Source: DASYLJ01 sp964432595 (GTDB lineage: Bacteria; Desulfobacterota; Binatia; DP-6). Taken from it: a stretch of 64,000 nt of DNA. The notes beneath the pieces were generated by a model that was not told the DNA's origin, ran no database searches, and saw only the letters and a list, made by a program, of their open reading frames with translations. Within the stretch, counting starts at the first letter, position 1. Each line of letters opens with the position of its first letter. The position numbers and the translations under genes are program-made. This document shows, in pieces, positions 25,575 to 34,434 of the stretch. Location of the stretch: contig CAYSOF010000002.1 of the NCBI GenBank assembly GCA_964432595.1, positions 186,001-250,000 on the forward strand, written 5' to 3'.

Positions 25575-26209
25575 AGCCGGCGATGGAGCTCGGCGATGCC
25601 CGGACAGCCCATCATCGCGGCGAAGTCGGGATGCGTGCGCTGGCGCTCCAGGCGAAAGCCGTGCTTCTCGTACGCCCGCTGCGCGGGAGCGTTGCCCATG
25701 AGGAGGGCGATCTGCGCGTGCGCGTAACCGCTACGCCGGCCGACGGCGAGCACCTCGTCGAGCAGCGCGTCGGCCAGACCGCGGCGGCGGAACGCCGGCC
25801 GTGTCGCCACCCATTCGACGATCCACGTCCCGTCCGGCTGCCCGGGCGCGCAGGTCATGAAGGGGGCGAGGCGCACGTTGGATGCCTCGATGTCCGTCTG
25901 CGTGGCGCCGCGCGCCAGCAGCACGGCGTCGATCGCGGGATCCGCCGGCGCGACCCGCGCGGGATCGTACGCCGAGAGCGCCGCGGCCGGCGTGCGATCG
26001 ACCTCGGCGACGAGGAACCCGCGCCACGAGCAGAAGGTCGGCGGCGTCGCGACGGCCAACGCTTCGAGCACCGCCAGGCACTCATCGTCGGGCACCGCGA
26101 GCGCCACGTCCCACGCGCCGCGCGTGAGATGCGAGCGCGACGCCGCCAGCATCGTCCAGGCGACGAACGCGGCATCGCCCTCGCGGGCGGGGCGGACGAG
26201 GACGGCCAT
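25571..26209 (-). CDS. GNAT-family N-acetyltransferase
   Basis: 212 residues from ATG 26209 (MAVLVRPAREGDAAFVAW); a start at 26251 would add 14 residues. The acetyl-CoA-binding motif is VEWVATRPAFRRRGLADALL, with the R/Q-x-x-G-x-A/G consensus met by RRRGLA, followed by AHAQIALLMGNAPAQRAYEKHGF, both typical of GNAT enzymes. The acyl acceptor is unknown. The stop overlaps the start of the GMC oxidoreductase (25571-25574), so the three genes form one tight operon despite unrelated chemistry. Confidence 0.88.
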   Translation of the reverse strand: MAVLVRPAREGDAAFVAWTMLAASRSHLTRGAWDVALAVPDDECLAVLEALAVATPPTFCSWRGFLVAEVDRTPAAALSAYDPARVAPADPAIDAVLLARGATQTDIEASNVRLAPFMTCAPGQPDGTWIVEWVATRPAFRRRGLADALLDEVLAVGRRSGYAHAQIALLMGNAPAQRAYEKHGFRLERQRTHPDFAAMMGCPGIAELHRRL

Positions 26210-26286
26210 GGCCTGCGCGAGGGGATAGCGCCACCCGGCCCTCTGCGGCAAGGCGTTCGTCGTGCCGTTCGCTTGATATCTCGCGA

Positions 26287-27645
26287 GTGAGCGTCCAATC
26301 TCCGCGGCGGATGTGGAGGAGGAGGGCGCAGGGTGCGGTCCTCGGGATGACGCTGGCGCTTGCCGCGCGCGTCCTGGCGGCGGACGACGTGCTGACGCTC
26401 GACGACGCCCTGTCCCTCGCGCGCCGGCACAACATCGCCGTCGAGAACGCCGGGCTCGACGTCGAGAAGGCCGAGCGTCGCGTAGCCGCGGTGAAGACGC
26501 TGCGCTTCCCGAAGATCGACGTGAGCGTGCTCACCGCGCATCACCTCACCGACGAGAGCTTCACGTTCCGCCGCGGCGACCTCGGCACGCTGCCCGACGG
26601 CACGCCGTTGCCGCGCACCGACGAGGAGATCACGACCACGCCGGGCTGGACGACGTTCGTCACGACGGGCGCGCGGCTGCCGATCGTCGGCCAGTACCGC
26701 ATCGGCCTCGAGATCGACCAGGCGACCGTGGCGAAGGGCATGGCCGAGCAGCAGCTGCGCTCGAAGCGGCAGTCGACGGCGCGCGACGTGCGCGACCAGT
26801 ACTACCAGATCCTCGAGCACGAGGCGGCGCTCGCCGCCAGCGAGGAGACGCTCAGGTTCCTGCGCGAGCTCGACGGCCTCGTCGGCCGCTACGTCCAGGA
26901 GAAGGTCGCGCTCGAGTACGAGCGGCTCGACGTGCAGACGCGGCTCGCGAAGACCGAGCAGAAGGCGCTGACGGAGCGGAACGCGGTCCTGTCGGGCAAG
27001 GAGAAGCTCAACGTGCTGCTCGGCCGCGACGTCGACGTACCGTTCCGGGTGACGGCGATCACCGACCGCATCGAGGACGCGCCGCCGGCCGACGTCGCGC
27101 GCACGACCGCGCTGGCGCAGCGGCCGCAGCTCGACGAGGCGAAGCTCGGCGTCCAGCACGCCGAGTACGGCATGCTGATCACGCGCGCGAAGTTCCTGCC
27201 CGAGGTGAGCTTCGACGTGCGCCTGCTGGCGCCGTACGGCGTCGAGTTCATTCCGGAGGAGCAGGCCACCGTGGGCATCTACGCGTCGTGGGACGTCTTC
27301 GATTGGGGGCGGCGGTACCAGGAGGTGCAGGAGCACGCCGCCGCGTTGCTGCAGGCGAAGAACACCGAGCGGAACGCGCGCTCCAAGATCGAGGCCGAGG
27401 TGAACGACAAGCTGCGCGACGTGCAGAACGCGCGGGCGCTCATCCCCGCGGCCACGCTCGGCCAGGAGGCGGCGCGCGAGAAGCTGCGTGTCACGTACGA
27501 CCGCTATCGCCAGCACGACGTGTTGCTCGACGACCTGCTGAAGGCCGAGGCCGACGTCGCGGACGCGGCGCGCGACGCGAGCGACGCGCGACTCAAGGTG
27601 TGGAGCGCGCAGGCCGCGTTGCAGCACGCGTTGGGAGAGGAGTGA
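26287..27645 (+). CDS. TolC-family outer membrane efflux protein
   Basis: 452 residues if GTG 26287 is used; ATG 26311 (MWRRRAQG) is a plausible alternative and both give a signal peptide (AVLGMTLALAARVLAA). The mature protein begins DDVLTLDDALSLARRHNIAVENA, the classical OEP start, and has long amphipathic helices in two repeats (VEKAERRVAAVKTLRFPKID with RDVRDQYYQILEHEAAL, then KIEAEVNDKLRDVQNARALI), as in TolC trimeric channels. It is the outer membrane duct of the RND pump encoded next. The operon order here is TolC, MFP, RND rather than the more common MFP, RND, TolC. The 77 bp upstream, shared with the divergent GNAT gene, should hold the promoter. Confidence 0.92.
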   Translation: MSVQSPRRMWRRRAQGAVLGMTLALAARVLAADDVLTLDDALSLARRHNIAVENAGLDVEKAERRVAAVKTLRFPKIDVSVLTAHHLTDESFTFRRGDLGTLPDGTPLPRTDEEITTTPGWTTFVTTGARLPIVGQYRIGLEIDQATVAKGMAEQQLRSKRQSTARDVRDQYYQILEHEAALAASEETLRFLRELDGLVGRYVQEKVALEYERLDVQTRLAKTEQKALTERNAVLSGKEKLNVLLGRDVDVPFRVTAITDRIEDAPPADVARTTALAQRPQLDEAKLGVQHAEYGMLITRAKFLPEVSFDVRLLAPYGVEFIPEEQATVGIYASWDVFDWGRRYQEVQEHAAALLQAKNTERNARSKIEAEVNDKLRDVQNARALIPAATLGQEAAREKLRVTYDRYRQHDVLLDDLLKAEADVADAARDASDARLKVWSAQAALQHALGEE

Positions 27646-27647
27646 CG

Positions 27648-28742
27648 ATGCGGACGCGAACGCTCCTGGCCCTCGCCCTCGTCGTCACGGCCTGCCGCCA
27701 CGACGAGCCGGCCGCCCGCGCGCCGGTACCCGTACGCGTGCAGCCCGTGCTGACGCAGGACACGGCGGCGGGGCTCGGCTACTCGGCCAGCATCGTGCCG
27801 TACACGCAGGTGTCGCTGGACGCGAAGGTCGGCGGCTACGTGCGGTCGATCCTGCAGGTGACGGGCGCCGACGGCCGTACGCGCAACGTCCAGGACGGCG
27901 ACGTCGTCAAGAAGGGCGCGGTGCTCGCGACGATCGACGACCGCCAGTACCGCGACCAGGTGCGCGGGGCGACGGGGCAGCTCGCCGAAGCGCAGGCGGC
28001 CTACGTGGAGGCGGCCGCCAAGTGGAAGCGGGCGAGCGCGCTCTGGGCCACGCATAGCATCACCGCGCCCGATCACGACAAGGCGCGCAAGGACTTCGAC
28101 TCGGCGAAGGGCCAGGTGGAGGCGGCACGGTCCCAGCTCGCCGCCGACCAGCTGGACGTCGACTGGACGCGCATCGTCGCCCCGGCCGACGGGGTCATCC
28201 TGCAGCGCAACGTCGACGTCGGCTCGCTGGCGCAGGCCGGCACCGTCGCGTTCCAGATGGCGGACACGGCGCGCGTGAAGGCGGTCTTCGGCGTGCCCGA
28301 CGTCGCGCTCGGCACGGTGACGATGGGCTCGACGCAGACGCTCGTCGCCGACGCGTATCCGGGCGAGGAGTTCACCGGCCGCGTCACCGAGATCTCGGCG
28401 GCGGCCGACTCGCAGACGCGCGTCTTCAGCGTCGAGGTGACGCTGCCGAACCCCGACGGCCGGCTGCGCTCGGGCATGATCGCGTCGCTGCGGGTCGGTG
28501 CCGGGGCGGCCGCGCCGGTGCCGGTGGTGCCGCTCGCGGCGATCGTGCGCGATCCGAATCCGCCCGGGGGCTTCGCGGTGTACGTCGTCGCGGACGGCCG
28601 CGCGAAGATCCGTCCCGTCAGCCTCGGCACGGTCTACGGCGACGTCATCGCCGTCCCCGACGGCCTACGGGCCGGCGACGGCGTGATCGTGCGCGGCGCC
28701 ACGCTGGTCGCCGACGGCTCGCCCGTGGCCGTCGTGCCCTGA
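27648..28742 (+). CDS. RND efflux periplasmic adaptor (membrane fusion protein)
   Basis: 364 residues beginning two bases after the TolC stop. A lipoprotein signal with lipobox LVVTACRH suggests inner-membrane anchoring at Cys. The order of domains is the HlyD/AcrA type: beta-barrel/lipoyl halves (DAKVGGYVRSILQVTGADG and VDWTRIVAPADGVILQRNVD), a helical hairpin (GQLAEAQAAYVEAAAKWKRA, DFDSAKGQVEAARSQLAADQ), and a C-terminal membrane-proximal domain with VVPLAAIVRDPNP. Several residues before the lipoyl repeat differ from AcrA. Adaptors link the RND pump to TolC. The gap to the RND gene is seven bases. Confidence 0.93.
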   Translation: MRTRTLLALALVVTACRHDEPAARAPVPVRVQPVLTQDTAAGLGYSASIVPYTQVSLDAKVGGYVRSILQVTGADGRTRNVQDGDVVKKGAVLATIDDRQYRDQVRGATGQLAEAQAAYVEAAAKWKRASALWATHSITAPDHDKARKDFDSAKGQVEAARSQLAADQLDVDWTRIVAPADGVILQRNVDVGSLAQAGTVAFQMADTARVKAVFGVPDVALGTVTMGSTQTLVADAYPGEEFTGRVTEISAAADSQTRVFSVEVTLPNPDGRLRSGMIASLRVGAGAAAPVPVVPLAAIVRDPNPPGGFAVYVVADGRAKIRPVSLGTVYGDVIAVPDGLRAGDGVIVRGATLVADGSPVAVVP

Positions 28743-28749
28743 GGACGGC

Positions 28750-31700
28750 GTGGCGCATCGCAGCGACGACGACCTGATCGCGACGACGCGGAACACCGCG
28801 CGGCTCTTCGTCGAGGAGCGTCACATCGCCTGGCTCGCGCTCGTCGCGACCATCGTCTGGGGTGCCTACGGCTGGACGCACATGCCGAAGCGCAAGGATC
28901 CGAACCTGCCGGTGCGGATCGCGACGGCGATCGCGCCCTGGCCGGGTGTCACCGCGACGGAGGTCGAGCAGCTGGTGACGCGGCCGATCGAGCAGGCCGT
29001 GGGCCAGAACTCGCACCTGCACGTCGGCAATCCGGGCAGCGACTTCGCCATCCTGTCGACGACGCTGCCGGGCCTCGCGATCGTGCAGGTGCAGCTCGCC
29101 GACACGATCGACGACACCGAGCAGGAGTTCAGCGACATCTTCACGAAGCTGCAGCAGGTACAGCTGCCGCAGGGCGCGGGGCCCATCCAGTGGAACAGCG
29201 GCTTCGGCGACACCGCGGCGCTCATGCTCACCGTCGCCTCGCCGAAGGAGCGGCCCGTCGACGTGTCGATCCGTGCGATCGAGGTCGCCGCCGCCATCCG
29301 GCAGGTCCGTGCAGGGGCGGCGGGAACGCGGGCGTCCGTCGTGGTCGCGTTCCCGCGTTCGGTCGACGGCCGCGTCGTCGGGCGGCTGCGCGACGTGCTC
29401 GGGCGGGCGCTGGTCGCGAGCGGCGCGGTGCGCGACCTGCGTCCGCTCGACGGCGCCGGCTTCACCGGGATCGACGTCGAGACGTCGCTCGACGACGCGG
29501 CCCTGCTCCTCGACGTCCAGCAGGCGGCGGCGCGCACGTTCGGCGGCACGCAGCTGCACCCCGACGCCTGGGACGCGGCGGTGATCCGGGACCCGTCGCA
29601 GGCCGAGGCGGCGTTGGCCGCCGTCGTCGGCGACCGCTACAGCTACCGCGAGCTCGACGACTTCACCGATCTGATCGCGCGCACGCTCGACGGCGTGCCC
29701 GACGCGTCGAAGACGGCGCGCTCGGGCGTGCTGAAGGAGCAGGTGACGCTGCTCTACTCGCAGGATCGTCTGGCGGCGTACGGCCTCGACCCGTACCACC
29801 TGAGCGACGCGCTCGGCGCGCGCAACATCCTGACGGCGGCCGGCACGGTGCAGACGCCGACCAGCGCGGTCCTCGTGGACCCGTCGGGCCAGTTCACGAG
29901 CGCGCAGGAGATCGGCGACGTCGCCATCGCGCAGACGAACGGCGCGCCCGTCTACCTGCGCGACCTGGTCGACGTGACGCGCGCGTACCAGGACCCGCCG
30001 ACGTTCCTGAACTTCTTCGGACGCCTCGACGCCGACGGCCGCTGGCTGCGCACGCGCGCCGTCTCGATCGCCGTCTACATGCGCGACGGCGAGCAGATCG
30101 CGCAGTTCGGCGCCGACGTCGACGCCGCGCTGACGGCGCTCGTGCCGGGCCTGCCCGAGGACCTCGTGCTGGCGCGCACGTCGGACCAGCCGCGCCAGGT
30201 GCGCGAGAAGCTCGACCTCTTCGGCGAGGCGCTGTGGGAGGCCGTGGCGCTCGTCGTGCTGACCGCGTGGATCGGGTTCCGCGAGTGGCGCTCGGCGCTG
30301 CTGATGGCGCTGTCCATCCCGATCACGCTCGCGATGACGTTCGGCTTCATGTTCACGCTGGGCCTCGACCTCCAGCAGGTGTCGATCGCGACGCTGATCA
30401 TCGCGCTCGGGCTGCTCGTCGACGACCCCGTGGTGGCGGGCGACGCCATCAAGAACAGCCTGTCGTCCGGTCATCCGCCGCGGATCGCCGCGTGGCTCGG
30501 CCCGACGAAGCTGGCACACGCGATCATGTTCGCGACCATCACGAACATCGTCGCGTATCTGCCGTTCCTGCTGCTGACGGGGAACACCGGCGAGTTCATC
30601 TGGAGCCTGCCGGTCGTGATGACGTGCGCGTTGGTCGCGTCGCGGCTCACGTCGATGACGTTCATCCCGCTCCTCGGCTACTACCTGCTACGGCCCGACA
30701 CCGGGCCGGAAGAGTCGATGGAGGAGCGGCGGGAGAAGGGCTTCACGGGGCTCTACTTCCGCACCGGCTACTGGCTGATCGAGCGGCGCCACGTCGTGCT
30801 GGTGTTCTCGCTGGCGTTCCTCGGGCTCGGCTGGCTGATCGGCAAGCAGCTGCCGACGGCGTTCTTTCCGCAGGACGTGCAGTACCTGTCGACGATCGAC
30901 GTCTGGCTGCCGAACGACGCGCCACTGGCGCTGACGGAACGCACGGCGCGGATCGTCGAGCAGGTCGTCACGGAGGTGACGAGCGAGTACGGCAAGCAGG
31001 ATCCGCAGAAGGACGGCACGCCGCGGCCGATCCTGCGCTCGGTGACGTCGTTCGTCGGCGGCGGCGGCCCGCGCTTCTGGAGCTCCGTCAGCCCGCAACA
31101 GCAACAGCTGAACTACGCGCAGCTGATCGTCGAGGTGATGGACAAGGACGACACCCCGAAGCTGGCCGGGCCGTTGCAGACGGCGCTGCGGCAGGCGGTG
31201 CCGGGCGCCGTCGTCCAGGTGCAGCAGCTGCAGACGAACCCCGTCGCGAACCCGATCGAGGTGGAGATCACCGGCCGCACCGACGTCACCGCCGGCGACG
31301 AGGCGAACGACATCCGCACGCTGCGCGAGCTGGCGGCGCGGGCGACGGCGATCCTCACGAGCGTGCCGACGAGCGGCAACGTCTGGGCCGACTGGTTCGC
31401 CGAGACGCTGCGGGTGCGGCTCACCGTCGACCCCGATCGCGCGAACCTGGCCGGCATCACGAACAAGGACGTCGCCGCGTCGGCGTCGGCGGGGATCAAC
31501 GGGTCGACCGTGTCGACGCTGCGCGACGGCAACAAGATGATCCCCGTCGTGGCGCGGCTCCGTCCCGAGGAGCGGGCGACGCTGGCCGACGTCGAGGGCC
31601 TGTACGTCTACTCGTCCAGCGGCAGCTCCAAGATTCCGCTGGCCGCGGTGTCGGACGTCCGCTACGCGCTCGAGACCGAGCGCATCATCCGGCGCGAGAA

Positions 31701-32382
31701 GTTCCGCGCGGTCACGGTCGTCGCCTATCCGACGCCCGGGGTGCTGTCGTCGCAGGTGCTCGCCGTGGCGATGCCGCAGCTCGACGAGCTGCAGGCGTCG
31801 CTGCCGCCCGGCTACGCGCTCGAGTACGGCGGCGAGCTGGCGAAGCAGCAGCAGAGCTTCGGCGAGCTGGTGGTCATCATGGCGATCTCTGGCGCGATGA
31901 TCTTCTCGGCGCTCGTCATCCAGTTCAAGAGCGCCATCAAGCCACTGCTCGTGTTCGCGGCCGTCCCGTACGGCGTCGTCGGCGCGCTCTTCGGGCTCTG
32001 GGTGACGGGGCAGCCGTTCGGCTTCATGGCGTTCCTCGGCATCGCGAGCCTCGTCGGCGTCATCGTGAGCCACGTGATCGTGCTGTTCGACTTCATCGAG
32101 CAGATGCACGAGCGCGGCGAGCCGCTGGTGGAGGCGCTGCTCGACGCCGGCATCCAGCGGCTGCGTCCGGTCATGATCACCGTCGGCGCGACGGTGCTGG
32201 CGCTCTTCCCGCTGGCGCTCCACGGCGGCCCGCTCTGGGAGCCGCTCTGCTACGCGCAGATCGGCGGCCTGTCGCTCGCGACCTTCATCGAGCTGCTGCT
32301 CGTGAAGGTCTTCTACGCGACGACGGTGAAGGACCTGAAGCTGATCCGCTGGGACGAGAAGCCGGCCGCTACAGATAGCTGA
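28750..32382 (+). CDS. RND-family efflux pump permease, oversized
   Basis: 1210 residues from GTG 28750, about 150 longer than AcrB-type pumps. The frame has the usual twofold arrangement: a first helix (HIAWLALVATIVWGAYGW), periplasmic loop PWPGVTATEVEQLVTRPIEQ, helices around residues 490-640, a second periplasmic loop, and a C-terminal block ending in FIELLLVKVFYATTVK. Proton-relay residues D558 and D559 in LLVDDPVVAGDAIKN are kept. Residues roughly 168-292, inside the first porter subdomain, form an extra segment (VVVAFPRSVDGRVVGRLRDV through AAVIRDPSQAEAALAAVV) with a beta-alpha-beta look. It is likely a drug or toxic compound exporter acting with the two preceding genes. The 3' end overlaps the convergent acyltransferase gene by 14 bases. 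Confidence 0.9.
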   Translation: MAHRSDDDLIATTRNTARLFVEERHIAWLALVATIVWGAYGWTHMPKRKDPNLPVRIATAIAPWPGVTATEVEQLVTRPIEQAVGQNSHLHVGNPGSDFAILSTTLPGLAIVQVQLADTIDDTEQEFSDIFTKLQQVQLPQGAGPIQWNSGFGDTAALMLTVASPKERPVDVSIRAIEVAAAIRQVRAGAAGTRASVVVAFPRSVDGRVVGRLRDVLGRALVASGAVRDLRPLDGAGFTGIDVETSLDDAALLLDVQQAAARTFGGTQLHPDAWDAAVIRDPSQAEAALAAVVGDRYSYRELDDFTDLIARTLDGVPDASKTARSGVLKEQVTLLYSQDRLAAYGLDPYHLSDALGARNILTAAGTVQTPTSAVLVDPSGQFTSAQEIGDVAIAQTNGAPVYLRDLVDVTRAYQDPPTFLNFFGRLDADGRWLRTRAVSIAVYMRDGEQIAQFGADVDAALTALVPGLPEDLVLARTSDQPRQVREKLDLFGEALWEAVALVVLTAWIGFREWRSALLMALSIPITLAMTFGFMFTLGLDLQQVSIATLIIALGLLVDDPVVAGDAIKNSLSSGHPPRIAAWLGPTKLAHAIMFATITNIVAYLPFLLLTGNTGEFIWSLPVVMTCALVASRLTSMTFIPLLGYYLLRPDTGPEESMEERREKGFTGLYFRTGYWLIERRHVVLVFSLAFLGLGWLIGKQLPTAFFPQDVQYLSTIDVWLPNDAPLALTERTARIVEQVVTEVTSEYGKQDPQKDGTPRPILRSVTSFVGGGGPRFWSSVSPQQQQLNYAQLIVEVMDKDDTPKLAGPLQTALRQAVPGAVVQVQQLQTNPVANPIEVEITGRTDVTAGDEANDIRTLRELAARATAILTSVPTSGNVWADWFAETLRVRLTVDPDRANLAGITNKDVAASASAGINGSTVSTLRDGNKMIPVVARLRPEERATLADVEGLYVYSSSGSSKIPLAAVSDVRYALETERIIRREKFRAVTVVAYPTPGVLSSQVLAVAMPQLDELQASLPPGYALEYGGELAKQQQSFGELVVIMAISGAMIFSALVIQFKSAIKPLLVFAAVPYGVVGALFGLWVTGQPFGFMAFLGIASLVGVIVSHVIVLFDFIEQMHERGEPLVEALLDAGIQRLRPVMITVGATVLALFPLALHGGPLWEPLCYAQIGGLSLATFIELLLVKVFYATTVKDLKLIRWDEKPAATDS

Positions 32383-33496
32383 CCCACGCCGCCGTGCTGC
32401 GTCGCTTCACGCCGGCGAACCCGCGGCAGGCCGGGTAGAGCAAGGCGACCGCCGCGATCCATCCGACGTAGACCGCCGGCAGCGGCAGGCCGAGCGGCGC
32501 GTTCATCATGTACTGCCGCGACAGCGCGCCCATGCCGTCGCTCGGCAACGCGAGCACGACGGCCATCGCGTGCAGCAGCAGGATGTGGAGCACGTAGTAG
32601 AAGAGCGGCACGCGTCCGTAGACGATCACGGGCCGCGCCCATGCGCCGAGCGGGCGATCCTGTGGACGATCCAGCGCCGCGAGCAGGCACAGCGCCGGCC
32701 CGAGCGTCATCATGAGGTACAGCAGCGACGGCGGGTACTTCGTCGTATCGAGGAACGACAGCACGTTCCCCGATCGCGGCCGCGGATCGCCGTAGACGTC
32801 GATCGTGCGCAGGACGACGAAGAGCAGGGTGAGAGCGATGCCCAGCGCGAAGAACCGCCGCCGCCGGTCGTCGGCCGGCAGCGTCGCCCACGCACCGAGC
32901 GCGTAGCCGCCGGCCATCACGCCAATCCAAGGGAGGAACGGATAGGCGACGAACCAGCGCGCGCCTTCGAACGGCGCCAGCACGCCCGGCTCGTGCAGCA
33001 GCAGCCAGAGCCAGCGGTGCGCGCCGAACCCCTCCGCCGTCAGCGCGTCGAGCAGGTTGTGCCCGGCGACCAGCGCCACGGCGATTGCGGCGAGCGCTGG
33101 GCGCGGCAACCAGACCATCGCCCCGAGCGCGATCATGGCGACGCCGATCGCCCAGATCACCTGGAAAACGACGATGTGCGGACCGACGACGAACGTCCAG
33201 GCGAAGCGCACGACCGTCACTTCGAGCACGACGAGCCACAGGCCGCGCGTGACCAGGAAGCGCGACAGCTCGCCCGTCGACCCGAGCCGCCGCCCGTGGA
33301 GGTACGCGGCCATGCCGGCGAGCAGCACGAAGACCGGCGCGCAGAAGTGCGTGATCCAGCGCGTGAAGAAGAGCGGCGGCGCAGCGGTGCGGAGGTCGAC
33401 CGGTCCACCGAGGAAATCGCGGGCATGATCGAGCGCCATCAGGATCATCACGATCCCGCGGAGGCAGTCGATGGCGTCGTTGCGGCGCGGCGTCAC
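32369..33496 (-). CDS. DUF1624/heparan-alpha-glucosaminide N-acetyltransferase-like membrane protein
   Basis: 375 residues with about ten transmembrane segments. The start DAIDCLRGIVMILMALDHARDF and RWITHFCAPVFVLLAGMAAYL are the signature of the HGSNAT/DUF1624 group. Later segments include VFQVIWAIGVAMIALGAM and PLFYYVLHILLLHAMAVVLA. Characterised eukaryotic relatives move acetyl groups across a membrane onto a sugar amine. Bacterial members probably acylate envelope sugars or similar, but no substrate is shown. It is convergent with the RND gene and 14 bp downstream of the cyclase-family gene on the same strand, so it may be the last gene of that operon. Confidence 0.85.
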   Translation of the reverse strand: MTPRRNDAIDCLRGIVMILMALDHARDFLGGPVDLRTAAPPLFFTRWITHFCAPVFVLLAGMAAYLHGRRLGSTGELSRFLVTRGLWLVVLEVTVVRFAWTFVVGPHIVVFQVIWAIGVAMIALGAMVWLPRPALAAIAVALVAGHNLLDALTAEGFGAHRWLWLLLHEPGVLAPFEGARWFVAYPFLPWIGVMAGGYALGAWATLPADDRRRRFFALGIALTLLFVVLRTIDVYGDPRPRSGNVLSFLDTTKYPPSLLYLMMTLGPALCLLAALDRPQDRPLGAWARPVIVYGRVPLFYYVLHILLLHAMAVVLALPSDGMGALSRQYMMNAPLGLPLPAVYVGWIAAVALLYPACRGFAGVKRRSTAAWVSYL

Positions 33497-33510
33497 ACCA
33501 GACGACTACG

Positions 33511-34434
33511 TCAGAACGTCGCGATCGGATTCACCGGCGACGCCGTGCCGCGCGTCAGGACGAGCGGCGCGACCGTCAGCAGGAACGCCCAGCGGCGCTC
33601 CTCGGCGCACGCGGCGGCCAGGCCGTCGAGGTCGAGGTTGTCGAGCAGGTGGAGGCCCATCGCCACGATCGCGACGGTGTGGACCGGCAGCCACATGCCT
33701 TCGATGCGCGACGGCAGGACGTCCGACACGCCGTCGCTGCCGAGCGCCGCGACGCCGCGCGCGTGCAGCCACGGCAGGCACGACGCGTCGAGCCCGGCGA
33801 GGAGCACGCGCGAGTCCCACGGTCCCCGCGCCGCGCGACACGCCCAGCGACCCGTGCGGACCAGCAGCACGTCGCCCGGTTCGACGCGCACGCCGCCGTC
33901 GGCCTCCGCGCGCTCGAGGTCGTCGACGACGATTGGCGTCCCGGGCTCCAGAAAGTCGACGCCGCGCGCGCGCGGAACGTCGAGCAGCACGCCGCGCGAC
34001 ACGATGCCGTCGCGCAGCTCGTGGATGCCGAGGTCGAGCGCGCCGTGCGCGGTCACGCGCTCGATCGGATAGCCGTTGTAGAGCGCGCCCTGGTGGAAAA
34101 TGTGACAGAGCGCGTCGATGTGCGACGTCGCGAAGCCGTGCGAGGCGATCGCGAAGTAGTCGCCGCCGTAGTGCTCCGAAGCCGTCGCCGTCATCAGGTG
34201 GACGACGGGGCTCGGATTGTCGGGCGCCGGCTCCGTGGGCAGCGGGCGCGCGCACGAGACGGTGCGTCCGCTGCGCACCGAGGCCGCGGCGGCGACGCGC
34301 TTCGCCGGCTCGATCAGGTTCAGCGCGCCGAGCTGGTCGCGCTCGCCCCAGCGTCCCCAGTTGGACAGCGACTGGTGGAACGCGAGGATCGCGCTGGGCG
34401 TGAGCGCCGGCGTCATGGCGGCTACATCAGTCAC
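33511..34434 (-). CDS. Cyclase/kynurenine-formamidase-like metal-dependent hydrolase
   Basis: 307 residues from ATG 34434; the M8-like start at codon 7 (MTPALTP) is an alternative. The metal motif is SHGFATSHIDALCHIFHQG, matching the H-x-x-x-x-H-x-D-x-x-x-H pattern of the PF04199 'putative cyclase' family, which includes KynB. Other family signs are GRTVSCARPLPTEP, GIVSRGVLLDVPRARGVDFL and LGSDGVSDVLPSR. Family members hydrolyse N-formylkynurenine or polyketide-like amides. The substrate here is unknown, and no tryptophan-catabolism neighbour is present. The start overlaps the preceding Ogt-AlkA fusion gene's stop by eight bases (34427-34434), implying one transcript. Confidence 0.85.
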   Translation of the reverse strand: MTDVAAMTPALTPSAILAFHQSLSNWGRWGERDQLGALNLIEPAKRVAAAASVRSGRTVSCARPLPTEPAPDNPSPVVHLMTATASEHYGGDYFAIASHGFATSHIDALCHIFHQGALYNGYPIERVTAHGALDLGIHELRDGIVSRGVLLDVPRARGVDFLEPGTPIVVDDLERAEADGGVRVEPGDVLLVRTGRWACRAARGPWDSRVLLAGLDASCLPWLHARGVAALGSDGVSDVLPSRIEGMWLPVHTVAIVAMGLHLLDNLDLDGLAAACAEERRWAFLLTVAPLVLTRGTASPVNPIATF

